A stretch of 64,000 nucleotides of DNA from Exiguobacterium chiriqhucha RW-2 (lineage in GTDB: Bacteria; Bacillota; Bacilli; Exiguobacteriales; Exiguobacteriaceae). Shown one piece after another: positions 17,677 through 25,972 of the stretch; position 1 is the stretch's first letter; every line of letters starts with the position of its first letter. The position numbers were made by a program, and so were the translations under genes. The notes beneath the pieces were generated by a model. The model ran no database searches. It was not told the origin of the DNA and saw only the letters and a list, made by a program, of their open reading frames with translations. The stretch covers positions 186,001-250,000 of the forward strand of contig NZ_ATCL01000009.1 in assembly GCF_000416965.1 (NCBI RefSeq). Direction: 5' to 3'.

Positions 17677-17705
17677 AAAGGTCGACACGCGATGTGTCGA
17701 CCTTT
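17677..17705. terminator. Hairpin between acsA and the penicillin-binding protein gene
   Basis: AAAGGTCGACAC (17677-17688) pairs perfectly with 17694-17705 around GCGAT. It is placed to serve both convergent genes. Confidence 0.85.
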
Positions 17706-17714
17706 CTTGTCGGA

Positions 17715-20189
17715 TTAGGCGCCGTCTGCAGCTTCGGCGTCTTCTTTCTTCTTGTCTTCCTCAGCCTTTTTCTCAGCTTCGGCTTTCTTCTTTGCTTCTT
17801 CTTCAGCTTTCTTCTTATCAGCTTCCGCTTTTTTCTTTGCGTCGGCTTCTGCTTTCGCTTTTGCGTCAGCCGCTGCCTTTTCCTTCGCAGCAGCGTCAGC
17901 TTCTTGTTTCTCTTCTTCAGCCTCTTGTTTCTTCTCTTCGGCTTCTTCTTTCTTCTTCGCCTCTTCTTCGGCTTTCTTCTTCGCTTCCTCTTCCTTCTTC
18001 TTCTCTTCGACTTTTTTTTTCTCAGAGAATGAACCAGAGTCACCGAAGTCGCCAGCTCTTACGCTAGCCGGTTGTACGAAGCGAGCGTTCGAGTTGAACA
18101 CTTCTGGACGATCGAGATAGACGTTGTTGGCAATCTTAGACCACATACCTTGTGTCCGTTGGTAGTAGCGGCCATAAGCGCCTCCGTCAGTCAAACCATT
18201 TTCTTTATCATATCCTGTCCAGACAGCAAGCGTGACACCCGGTGTCGAACCGACCAAGTAGGAGTCGCGAATATCTTGGGTCGTACCCGTTTTACCCATC
18301 CAGTCGCCGGGGACGTTCAAGAGCGAGTTGGCATACGTCGCTGTTCCTGACGTATAGACGTCACGGAGCATATCGACAATCAAGTAGGCCGTACGATCTG
18401 AGTAGATACGTGTCTTCTTCGGATTTTTCTCGTAAATGACTTCACCTTGATACTCGACGCGGTCGATGATATACGGTTCGACATGTTCACCACCGTTGGC
18501 AAGCATCGCATAACCTGAGGCAAGTGATGCGAGTGAGACCGAGCTGACACCGAGTGCCATTGATGGCGCGTCGCGTGTATCGTCAGGGACGTTCATGCCC
18601 ATCTGAATCAATTTCTCCGTATCACTTCTAAAGTCGCCTTGCTCTTCGTAAATTTTCACGGCCGGGACGTTTCGCGATAGCTTCAACGCGTCACGAGCCG
18701 TCATCGGTCCACGGTAGCCGCGGTCTTCGTTTCGAACCGAAATCGTATTCGGGTTTGTACCGTTTTGGTATTTATACTCCTCATCGATGATGACCGTATC
18801 CGTCGTGATGAGACCTTTTTCAATCGCGTTCGCATAAACGAGTAACGGCTTCGCTGTCGACCCGATTTGGCGTTCCATTAAACGGGCGCGGTTGAAGTCA
18901 TCGGCCTTACCGTTCACATAACGACCACCGACGAATCCGAGGATGCGACCGGTCTTGTTGTCGAGCATGATGGCTGCCGTTTGCTCCGGACCTTGGTCAG
19001 GATCGACATTTGGTGAATTGTTTGGTCCAAAGTTATTGACGTTCCGGGCCGGTTGTTGCATCGATTCGTGAACTTGTTTATCGAGTGACAAATGAATCTT
19101 GTATCCACCTTGACGGAGCGCGTTGTGAGCGCGACGTCCGTACGTGTTCGTAATTTCTTTGCGCTCTTCTGCACTTAATTCGTTCACGTTCACGCCATCT
19201 TGTTTAAGCATGTGGTCCCGAACGATAATGAGAGCATCTTCTTCAGCCCATTGCACGACATACGGATAGCGGTCACGCGGCTTCGATTGCGTCTTCATGA
19301 AGTCGTTTGTGATGTCGTAGTTGTATGCAGCGTCGTAGTCTTTTTTCGTGATTTTCCCGGCTACGTACATCCGGTTGAGTACCGTTTTCATCCGGTTGAT
19401 GGCCGGTGCCACGTCCTCTTTAATGACACCGCCTTGGTAATACGGTGTGTACAAGAACGGGTTTTTCGGAATCCCGGCGAGGAAAGCAGCTTGTGGCAAC
19501 GTCAATTTCTCAGCCGATGTGTTGAAGACACCGCGAGCGGCTGCTTCAATCCCTGAGATGTTGCGTCCCATCGAGTTTCGTCCGAATGAGACGACGTTCA
19601 AGTACGCGTTCAAGATCTCATCTTTGTTCATTGCTTTCTCGAGGCGAAGGGCGAGTAAAATCTCTTTCGCTTTTCGTTCGAACGACACTTCGTTCGTCAG
19701 CATTTGGTTCTTGATGAGCTGTTGTGTGAGCGTAGAGCCACCGGTCCGATCTTCCGATCCGGTCGCTTCTTGTAAGATGGCACGGAGCGTCGCTTTCGGG
19801 ACGACACCATCGTGTTCGTAAAACTCGACGTCCTCTGTGGCGAGTAATGCGTCGACGACGAACGGAGAAACTTTATCGACGGCGACGGGAATCCGTACTT
19901 CATCCGTCGTGTAGTTTCCGATTCGTTCACCGCTTCCAAAATAAATGTCAGAAGTCGATGAGTACGTGTTGATTTGTGACGTCATCGTCTTATATGCAGG
20001 TGCCGGCATATCCTTGACGAGGGAAGCGAAATAACCCGCTCCGATTCCTGCGCCTAAAAATCCAATGAGAACGACCGATATAATCGTTAGGAGCAGGACG
20101 TTCCACGATACATCGTAAAATACATTGGCATAACGGCGGGCTTTCAAGGACTTTGGTTGGTTCCATGTGTCTCGAATCTTTTGCAGCAT
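17715..20189 (-). CDS. Class A penicillin-binding protein (transglycosylase/transpeptidase) with charged tail
   Basis: Bifunctional peptidoglycan synthase anchored by one N-terminal membrane segment (about residues 28-55). The glycosyltransferase-51 domain shows EDVEFYEHDGV, GGSTLTQQLIKN and RKAKEILLALRLEKAMNKDEILNAYLN. The transpeptidase domain has the SxxK serine in IGSTAKPLL, the SRN triad and GKTGTT. After about residue 720 comes a tail of about 100 residues made almost only of Lys, Glu and Ala (17718-18024), probably extended helix in the wall. At 824 residues it is long for a PBP2d/PbpG- or PBP1-like protein. It has its own promoter, divergent from tyrS. The exact orthologue is not assignable by eye. 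Confidence 0.92.
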   Translation of the reverse strand: MLQKIRDTWNQPKSLKARRYANVFYDVSWNVLLLTIISVVLIGFLGAGIGAGYFASLVKDMPAPAYKTMTSQINTYSSTSDIYFGSGERIGNYTTDEVRIPVAVDKVSPFVVDALLATEDVEFYEHDGVVPKATLRAILQEATGSEDRTGGSTLTQQLIKNQMLTNEVSFERKAKEILLALRLEKAMNKDEILNAYLNVVSFGRNSMGRNISGIEAAARGVFNTSAEKLTLPQAAFLAGIPKNPFLYTPYYQGGVIKEDVAPAINRMKTVLNRMYVAGKITKKDYDAAYNYDITNDFMKTQSKPRDRYPYVVQWAEEDALIIVRDHMLKQDGVNVNELSAEERKEITNTYGRRAHNALRQGGYKIHLSLDKQVHESMQQPARNVNNFGPNNSPNVDPDQGPEQTAAIMLDNKTGRILGFVGGRYVNGKADDFNRARLMERQIGSTAKPLLVYANAIEKGLITTDTVIIDEEYKYQNGTNPNTISVRNEDRGYRGPMTARDALKLSRNVPAVKIYEEQGDFRSDTEKLIQMGMNVPDDTRDAPSMALGVSSVSLASLASGYAMLANGGEHVEPYIIDRVEYQGEVIYEKNPKKTRIYSDRTAYLIVDMLRDVYTSGTATYANSLLNVPGDWMGKTGTTQDIRDSYLVGSTPGVTLAVWTGYDKENGLTDGGAYGRYYQRTQGMWSKIANNVYLDRPEVFNSNARFVQPASVRAGDFGDSGSFSEKKKVEEKKKEEEAKKKAEEEAKKKEEAEEKKQEAEEEKQEADAAAKEKAAADAKAKAEADAKKKAEADKKKAEEEAKKKAEAEKKAEEDKKKEDAEAADGA

Positions 20190-20239
20190 GACAGCCTCCT
20201 TAATATGGTGTAAAACTATTTTGGACAGTAATATATACG

Positions 20240-20248
20240 ATTATAGCA
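20240..20248 (-). promoter_or_regulatory. Extended -10 for the penicillin-binding protein gene
   Basis: On the minus strand 20248-20240 reads TGCTATAAT, a perfect extended -10, about 51 bases before the start codon. Confidence 0.55.
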
Positions 20249-20306
20249 CAAGTCATTGCCGACCTTCCTCCCAATCAACTGTCGGCTGCAAGTTTCCATC
20301 TTCCAG

Positions 20307-20334
20307 TTGACAATTTGGAAATAGAACTTATAAA
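20307..20334 (+). promoter_or_regulatory. Promoter of the tyrS T-box transcript
   Basis: A consensus TTGACA at 20307-20312, 16-base spacer and TATAAA at 20329-20334. A TAAAAT at 20331-20336 with an 18-base spacer is the alternative reading. Confidence 0.75.
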
Positions 20335-20341
20335 ATGTAAA

Positions 20342-20577
20342 GCATAGTCCATAAACAAAGATGCTATGAAGAAAGCGAAGTAGTCGACTGACCGCTTGTC
20401 CAGAAAGCTAGTGGGTGCTGTGAACTAGCCAATGTCAATCGATGAATTACACTTTTGGAGCGTGCCGTTCGGCCGGGTCGAGACCGTTATCTCTCGCTAC
20501 AAGTGGCCACAGCTGTGGCAATTAGGGTGGTACCGCGGAATCTCCGTCCCTTCTCATATGAGAAGGGACGTTTTTTT
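20342..20577 (+). promoter_or_regulatory. T-box leader of tyrS
   Basis: Transcriptional T-box riboswitch sensing uncharged tRNA-Tyr. The hallmark AGGGTGGTACCGCGG lies at 20524-20538. The Stem I distal part with AGAAAGCTAGTGGGTGCTGTGAACTAGC-type pairing lies around 20402-20429, and the likely specifier is TAC (Tyr) at 20448-20450. The terminator is the perfect palindrome 20546-20569 (GTCCCTTCTC and its complement) plus seven T at 20571-20577. Uncharged tRNA pairing to the T-box would form the antiterminator and allow tyrS expression. The 5' end is inferred from the promoter. Confidence 0.95.
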
Positions 20578-20601
20578 ATGTCAATCGAAGGAGTGGAACA
20601 G

Positions 20602-21849
20602 ATGGAATTATTGAAGGATTTAGAATTTCGAGGTCTCGTCAACCAAATGACGGACGAAGATGGATTGAAAGAACAGTTGAACAAACCGACGACGCTTTAC
20701 ACCGGGTTCGACCCGACGGCAGACTCGCTTCATATCGGGCACTTGCTCCCGATTTTAACACTCAAACGTTTCCAAGAGGCGGGACACCACGTCATCGCCC
20801 TCGTCGGTGGCGCGACCGGGATGATCGGTGACCCGTCAGGTCGTTCGGACGAGCGTTCGCTCAACACGCTCGACACGGTCAAACAGTTCTCGGATCGGAT
20901 CAAAGACCAATTGAGCCGTTTCCTCCCGCTCGAAGGTGAGAATCCAATCTCTATCCGCAACAACTACGAGTGGACGGAAGAGTTATCGATTATCGATTTC
21001 TTACGTGATATCGGGAAACACTTCCCGATCAGCTACATGCTCGCCAAAGACTCGGTCGACTCACGTTTGGAGAACGGAATCTCGTACACGGAATTCTCAT
21101 ACATGTTGTTGCAATCGTTCGACTTCTTGAAGTTGTACGAAAACGAGAACTGCCGCCTTCAAGTCGGGGGCAGCGACCAGTGGGGCAACATCACGGCTGG
21201 ACTCGAACTCATCCGCCGCTTCGGTCACTCGGAGAAGGCGTTCGGGTTGACGGTGCCGCTCGTGACGAAGTCGGACGGTCAAAAATTCGGGAAGACGGCC
21301 GGTGGTGCAGTCTGGCTCGACGCCGATAAGACGACGCCGTACGAGTTTTACCAGTTCTGGATTAACGTCGACGACGCTGACGTCATCAAGTTCATCAAAT
21401 ACTTCACGTTCATGTCGCACGAAGACATCTTGGCGCTCGAAGCAGAAGTGGTCGCTGCACCGGAGAAGCGTGTCGCCCAACGTCGTCTCGCTGAAGAGAT
21501 GACAAAACTCGTCCACGGAGAAGCGGGTCTTGATCAAGCGCAACGCATCACGACTGCCTTCTTTAGTGGCGACTTAAAAACGCTCAAACCAGAAGACATG
21601 GATGCCGCATTCAAGGGCATGCCACAGTTCGAGCTCGAAGGCGAGCGCAACCTTGTCGACCTTCTCGTCGAAGCGAAGATTGCACCATCGAAACGTCAAG
21701 CCCGTGAAGACGTTCAAAACGGGGCGATTTACTTGAACGGGGAGCGGGAGCAGTCGCTCGATAAGACGGTGACACGCGCCGATACGCTCGGTGAGTTCAC
21801 CATCATCCGTCGCGGTAAGAAAAAATACTTCGTGATCCGTCACGTCTGA
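20602..21849 (+). CDS. tyrS: Tyrosyl-tRNA synthetase
   Basis: Class I aminoacyl-tRNA synthetase charging tRNA-Tyr. The HIGH motif is HIGHLLP at residues 44-50; KFGKT at 228-232 is the bacterial TyrRS form of KMSKS. Tyrosine-binding DPTADSLH and VGGSDQWGNI are visible, and the last 65 residues are an S4 RNA-binding domain (PSKRQAREDVQNGAIYLNGE). I choose ATG 20602 (415 residues), because AAGGAG at 20588-20593 precedes it; the ATG at 20578 lies right on the terminator's T run. Controlled by the T-box above. It is followed by its own terminator. Confidence 0.97.
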   Translation: MELLKDLEFRGLVNQMTDEDGLKEQLNKPTTLYTGFDPTADSLHIGHLLPILTLKRFQEAGHHVIALVGGATGMIGDPSGRSDERSLNTLDTVKQFSDRIKDQLSRFLPLEGENPISIRNNYEWTEELSIIDFLRDIGKHFPISYMLAKDSVDSRLENGISYTEFSYMLLQSFDFLKLYENENCRLQVGGSDQWGNITAGLELIRRFGHSEKAFGLTVPLVTKSDGQKFGKTAGGAVWLDADKTTPYEFYQFWINVDDADVIKFIKYFTFMSHEDILALEAEVVAAPEKRVAQRRLAEEMTKLVHGEAGLDQAQRITTAFFSGDLKTLKPEDMDAAFKGMPQFELEGERNLVDLLVEAKIAPSKRQAREDVQNGAIYLNGEREQSLDKTVTRADTLGEFTIIRRGKKKYFVIRHV

Positions 21850-21855
21850 TGCATG

Positions 21856-21895
21856 CGTCCATGTCCGCCAATGTTGCGAACATGGACGTTTTTTT
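21856..21895 (+). terminator. Terminator after tyrS
   Basis: CGTCCATGT (21856-21864) pairs with ACATGGACG (21880-21888), followed by seven T. Confidence 0.88.
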
Positions 21896-21956
21896 CTGAC
21901 TCAACATCGATTCGGTCTGCTACGATAGCAAGTATAGACGACAAGGAGGCTTTGTT

Positions 21957-22583
21957 ATGGACATTGAAGAATTTTTTGGCGAGCAGTTCCATCAATGGCG
22001 GGAGCGGTTCCGGTACTACGAGATGGCGATCACTGAACTCGAGAGCGATCTCGGCATCATCGACCTCGATTGGCAGACGCGGCTCGGCTATTCGCCGATT
22101 GAACACGTGAAGACGAGGATGAAGACGTTGCCGTCCATCATTCGGAAGATGAATCAAAAAGGGCTTCCCCTCGAAGTGGAAGCGCTGTGGGACAATATAT
22201 CTGACGTCGCCGGAGTGCGAATCGTCACGAGTTTTCGTGATGACATCTACGCCATCCTCGATCATTTGAAAAAACGGGACGATTTAGAAATTGATGAGAT
22301 TAAGGATTACATCCAACATCCGAAACCGAGCGGCTATCGGAGCCTGCACCTCATCGTCCGAACGAAAGTATATTTGGCGGAACGCGTCATCTGGGTGCCA
22401 GCCGAGATTCAAATTCGTACGCTCGCTATGGACTTTTGGGCGGCGACGGAGCATAAGCTTCATTATAAATACCAGCACGTCGTCCCGGAGGCGTCGAAAC
22501 TCGAATTGATTGAAGCGGCGAAGATGGCGGATGCGCTCGATACCCAGATGGGCCGGATTCGTGAACAGATTTTAAAGAAATAA
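21957..22583 (+). CDS. relP: Small alarmone synthetase (RelP/YwaC-like)
   Basis: Single-domain (p)ppGpp synthetase without the hydrolase or regulatory parts of Rel. Synthetase motifs are visible: PIEHVKTRMK near residue 43, DVAGVRIVTSF near 83 (pyrophosphate-donor loop), YIQHPKPSGYRSLHLIV near 118, and EIQIRTLAMDFWAATEHKLHYKY near 148 with the catalytic Glu. Its 208 residues and the DYIQxPKPxGYRSLHL wording resemble B. subtilis YwaC (RelP) more than YjbM (RelQ); that choice is an inference. SD ACAAGGAGG precedes it. It is separated from tyrS by a terminator, so expression is probably independent. Confidence 0.85.
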   Translation: MDIEEFFGEQFHQWRERFRYYEMAITELESDLGIIDLDWQTRLGYSPIEHVKTRMKTLPSIIRKMNQKGLPLEVEALWDNISDVAGVRIVTSFRDDIYAILDHLKKRDDLEIDEIKDYIQHPKPSGYRSLHLIVRTKVYLAERVIWVPAEIQIRTLAMDFWAATEHKLHYKYQHVVPEASKLELIEAAKMADALDTQMGRIREQILKK

Positions 22584-22587
22584 AAAA

Positions 22588-22619
22588 ATCCCCTTTCCTG
22601 CCGAGGCAGGGAAGGGGAT
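22588..22619. terminator. Bidirectional terminator between relP-like gene and rpsD
   Basis: ATCCCCTTTCCTGCC (22588-22602) pairs with 22605-22619 with one wobble; an A run upstream and T-rich complement allow minus-strand use for rpsD. Confidence 0.85.
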
Positions 22620-22626
22620 AAAAGCA

Positions 22627-23226
22627 TTAACGTGAGTAGTACTCAACGATAAGTTGCTCTTTGATTTGGTCGTTCAATTCAGCGCGCTCAGGAAGACGTA
22701 CGAATGAACCTTCGAGCTTCTCAGCATCGAATGTGACGTAGTCTTTTGTAGCTGGTGCTACTTCGAGAGCTTCAGCGATCGCTTTGAAGTTTTTAGACTT
22801 CTCGCGAACTGAGATGACTTGACCTGGTTTTACACGGTAAGACGCGATGTCTACACGTGAACCGTCAACTTGGATGTGACCGTGGTTGACGAGTTGGCGC
22901 GCTCCGCGACGTGTGCGAGCGAGACCCATACGGTAAACGAGGTTGTCAAGGCGTGACTCGAGCAAGAACATGAAGTTCTCACCGTGGATACCTTGCATTT
23001 TCCCAGCATCGTTGAAGATGCGACGGAATTGCTTCTCGTTGATTCCGTACATGTGACGGAGTGCTTGCTTCGCTTGAAGCTGAAGACCGTATTCAGAGAT
23101 TTTACGACGACCATTTCCGTGTTGACCTGGTGCGTAAGGACGTTTTGCTAATTCTTTACCCGTTTCGCTAAGCGAGATGCCTAAGCGACGCGAGAGTTTC
23201 CAAGCTGGACCTGTGTAACGAGCCAT
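22627..23226 (-). CDS. rpsD: 30S ribosomal protein S4
   Basis: Primary 16S rRNA-binding protein that nucleates small-subunit assembly. N-terminal [19 protein letters not shown], the S4 domain from about residue 90 ([33 protein letters not shown]), and the C-terminal YYSR are characteristic. Its 199 residues are normal. It is a single-gene unit away from the main ribosomal operon, as in B. subtilis. An SD AAGGAGGAG precedes the start. A leader of about 185 bases suggests autoregulation by S4. Confidence 0.98.
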   Translation of the reverse strand: MARYTGPAWKLSRRLGISLSETGKELAKRPYAPGQHGNGRRKISEYGLQLQAKQALRHMYGINEKQFRRIFNDAGKMQGIHGENFMFLLESRLDNLVYRMGLARTRRGARQLVNHGHIQVDGSRVDIASYRVKPGQVISVREKSKNFKAIAEALEVAPATKDYVTFDAEKLEGSFVRLPERAELNDQIKEQLIVEYYSR

Positions 23227-23412
23227 GTTTGGACTCCTCCTTGTTGTTCATGTATTTTGCACAAAAGAACAACGGTGTCAAAGACGGGTGACGCCCCTTT
23301 CTAGGTTCAAGCACCTTCACTTGATAGCGAAGCTACGAGATGCTCCTCCGACTCAGTCGAGGCCCGAAAGGTGGATACGTCTGTCAATGACTGCTATCGT
23401 CATTTCATGCAC
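23227..23412 (-). promoter_or_regulatory. rpsD leader, probable S4 autoregulatory RNA
   Basis: Between the promoter and rpsD lies about 185 bases of non-coding leader. In Bacillus, S4 represses its own synthesis by binding a structured leader, and this one occupies the same place. Local pairings can be seen by eye (for example the GCTTCGCTATC and TCGTAGC region). I did not establish the full pseudoknot, so the assignment rests mainly on gene identity, leader length and family knowledge. Confidence 0.5.
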
Positions 23413-23419
23413 AAAAATC

Positions 23420-23448
23420 AGTATACGACGAAACGATTCGCTTGTCAA
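23420..23448 (-). promoter_or_regulatory. Strong SigA promoter for rpsD
   Basis: On the minus strand TTGACA (23448-23443), 17-base spacer, TATACT (23425-23420). This is the closest match to consensus in the window, as expected for a ribosomal protein gene. It abuts the end of the fRMsr gene. Confidence 0.85.
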
Positions 23449-23931
23449 TCAGATGAAGCGAAGTAATGTCTGGCAAAATTGCTCGAGCCCTTGGCGGTCG
23501 ACATCTGAGAAGCGGTCGAACTCGGGGCTGTCGATATCGAGGACACCGATCGTCTTGCCGTCGCGAACGAGCGGGACGACGATTTCTGAGTTAGAAGCCG
23601 CATCACAAGCGATATGGCCTGGGAATTGATGAACGTCTGCAATGAGTTGCGTCTCTTGCGTTGAGGCCGCCGTGCCGCAAACTCCTTTACCGAACGCGAT
23701 ATGGACACAAGCCGGAAGGCCTTGGAACGGTCCGAGGATGAGGGCATCTTCTCCCTCTGTTAAATAGAAGCCGACCCAGTTGATGCGGTCGAGGAACTGG
23801 TTAAGCAATGCGCTCGCGTTCGATAGGTTGGCGACACGGTTCGTCTCGCCTTCTAGAAGTGCTGCCAACTGTTTATTGAGCATGTCGTACCCGGCGGCCA
23901 AGTCGCCAGTGTAAGTCGTTGTTTGAAACAT
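23449..23931 (-). CDS. ytsP: Free methionine-(R)-sulfoxide reductase, GAF fold (YtsP-like)
   Basis: A 160-residue GAF-domain enzyme reducing free (not protein-bound) methionine-R-sulfoxide. The fRMsr signature is present: WVGFYL near residue 50, then GKGVCGTAA and DVHQFPGHIACDAASNSEIVVPL with the two redox-relevant cysteines (about residues 82 and 108). These distinguish it from sensory GAF domains. The start at 23931 has GGAGGGAATCAA upstream; an upstream in-frame ATG at 23958 lacks such a site. It lies immediately upstream of the rpsD promoter. Confidence 0.92.
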   Translation of the reverse strand: MFQTTTYTGDLAAGYDMLNKQLAALLEGETNRVANLSNASALLNQFLDRINWVGFYLTEGEDALILGPFQGLPACVHIAFGKGVCGTAASTQETQLIADVHQFPGHIACDAASNSEIVVPLVRDGKTIGVLDIDSPEFDRFSDVDRQGLEQFCQTLLRFI

Positions 23932-24167
23932 TTGATTCCCTCCTATGAATGAATGCATGATGAATTAGCATTATGGTACACGCATTTTTTCGGTTTGTCT
24001 TCTTAAAAGATTCGCGTGAAAAATAACATTCTCTCCCTAAACCGTTGGAAAACCTATGCAAATCATTGGTTCTATAATATGATTAGTATTATCTATACTC
24101 ATAAAATACTTCATTTATTCATTTAGATACATAAGTCCATGAAAGCGGCTTGGAGGTTGTGACAGAG

Positions 24168-25898
24168 ATGGATTACGGAATCTACGGAATTTTAATTGGA
24201 ATCATTGTCATCGCATTAGGGGCCATGCTGGGAAGCATGCTCGTGCGAAGGAATTTTTACCAGAAAATTGATGATTTAGACATGCGCAAACAAAGTGTGC
24301 TCAGCGCCAGCGTGCCGGCTGAACTGCAAAAGTTCAAACAATGGCCGATGGAAGGCGAGACGAAAGAGAAGTTCGAACGATGGCACCAGTCGTGGGACGA
24401 ACTCGTAAGTGTACATACGGGGCAAATCGATGAGGCGCTCTATCATGCCGAAGAAGATTTGGACAAATATCGCTTCCTTAAAGTGAAATCCGATTTGAAC
24501 GCGACGGAACAGTTGATTGAAGAGCTCGAGTCGATGGTACACGCCATGCTCGATGAGATGGATGAGTTCAATCAACACCATTCGTCGCTTCTCGATATCG
24601 TCAAAAAAGACGAGAAAGAGTTGTATCAATTCCGGAAGACGCTCGTCGCCCAAAACAGTGCGTTTGGCCCGACATACGAGCTCGTCGAGTCTGAAATCGC
24701 GGCAGCGGAAGCGAAGCGGACCGAGATGATCACGTTGAAGCAGGAAGGACAAGTGTCGGAGGCGTATATCGCCGGCCAAGTCTTGTCTGAGAAAGTGACG
24801 AAGATTCGTGAACTCGTCGGCGTCATCCCGCAGTTCGTGCGCACGGTGCAAATCGATTTGAAACAACAGCTCAACCAGTTGCGCTCGGGTCATAAAGAGA
24901 TGCAAATGGACGGCTACGCGCTTGAGCCGCTCGGTTTAATGGAAGAGATCGAGCAAGCGGAAGATCGCCGGGCCGCGCTCATGGACCGGATTGAACAACT
25001 CGACTTCGATCATTTCGAGATGGACATGCAACAGCTCAGCTCGGACATCGATCAGCTGTTCGAAGCGTTCCGGACCGAAGTCGATGCACGCCAATACGTG
25101 AAAAAAGAATTCGCGACCGTGAAAGAACGTGACCGCCAGACGAGTGAAGTCATGGCTCGTCTCCATCAAGAGATGACCCGCCTCGTCAGCAATTACGAGA
25201 TTAATGCCCGTGTCGGCGAAGAGTTTGAACAGCTCGAAAGGGAGCGTGCGACGCTCACAGCGAACGTACTCGACATCGAACAGGCGCTCGTCGCCCAGAT
25301 GATTCCGTTCAGCATGATTAAATCAAAAGTACAAGAAGCGAAACGTTCGCTCGATCAGTTCAGTGCGATGCATGAACGGTTCATCGAGAACACGAACTCC
25401 CTTCGCAAAGAAGAACTCGAAGTCCGCAACAAACTCGAGTCATGGAAGCGCGAACTGTCTGCCCATCGCCGTTTGCTCGCGAAGAGCGCCATGCCGGTCG
25501 TTCCGACTGATTTGACGAGCGATATGCGCCAGTTGCAAAAAGGCGTGCAATCGTTGGATGAACAGTTCGAGAAAGCACCGTTTAATATGACGTATATCGT
25601 CGGCCTCAGCCACGACGTCGAAGAGACGATGGACAACTTCCGGGACCGGGTCAAAGCGCTCTTGCGCCAAGTCACGTACGCCGAACAGCTTCTGCAGTAT
25701 GCGAACCGCTATCGCCGTCGCGACAACGAGGTGCATATCGCCTTGACGCTCGCCGAGAACAAGTTTTTACATGGTGAGTATGGGACGGCCGTCGAAATTG
25801 GCGAGCGTGTCCTCGGACGTTTCGATGAAGGAGCGGCCCGTGAGATTCGCCAACGTGTCGAAAAAGGATTGGAACAGCAAGAGCTATTACGAAAATAA
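24168..25898 (+). CDS. ezrA: Septation ring formation regulator EzrA
   Basis: Cell-division protein with one N-terminal membrane segment (about residues 3-22, GIYGILIGIIVIALGAMLGS) and a very long cytoplasmic coiled-coil region, arranged like spectrin repeats. EzrA limits FtsZ ring formation to midcell and takes part in wall-synthesis switching. Family-typical segments such as LPAELQKF-like SVPAELQKFKQWP near residue 45 and the C-terminal QLLQYANRYRRRDNEVH with LTLAENKFLHGEY are visible. Length 576 residues is normal. The start at 24168 is preceded by TTGGAGG. It is adjacent to ytsP, as in B. subtilis. Confidence 0.95.
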   Translation: MDYGIYGILIGIIVIALGAMLGSMLVRRNFYQKIDDLDMRKQSVLSASVPAELQKFKQWPMEGETKEKFERWHQSWDELVSVHTGQIDEALYHAEEDLDKYRFLKVKSDLNATEQLIEELESMVHAMLDEMDEFNQHHSSLLDIVKKDEKELYQFRKTLVAQNSAFGPTYELVESEIAAAEAKRTEMITLKQEGQVSEAYIAGQVLSEKVTKIRELVGVIPQFVRTVQIDLKQQLNQLRSGHKEMQMDGYALEPLGLMEEIEQAEDRRAALMDRIEQLDFDHFEMDMQQLSSDIDQLFEAFRTEVDARQYVKKEFATVKERDRQTSEVMARLHQEMTRLVSNYEINARVGEEFEQLERERATLTANVLDIEQALVAQMIPFSMIKSKVQEAKRSLDQFSAMHERFIENTNSLRKEELEVRNKLESWKRELSAHRRLLAKSAMPVVPTDLTSDMRQLQKGVQSLDEQFEKAPFNMTYIVGLSHDVEETMDNFRDRVKALLRQVTYAEQLLQYANRYRRRDNEVHIALTLAENKFLHGEYGTAVEIGERVLGRFDEGAAREIRQRVEKGLEQQELLRK

Positions 25899-25907
25899 TG
25901 ATGCATG

Positions 25908-25951
25908 AAGATTGACGTAAACGGGAATTAACGTGTACGTCAATCTTTTTT
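25908..25951 (+). terminator. Terminator after ezrA
   Basis: AAGATTGACGT (about 25908-25918) pairs with ACGTCAATCTT (25937-25947) and is followed by T residues. Confidence 0.85.
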
Positions 25952-25972
25952 GAATCGAGGAGGAATTTTGTG

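Noticed and set aside
17600-18120. Several plus-strand open frames (up to about 147 codons) opposite the penicillin-binding protein tail
   Set aside because: Their Ser/Leu/Phe-only or Arg/Lys-only composition is the mirror of the Lys/Glu/Ala codons of the real tail.
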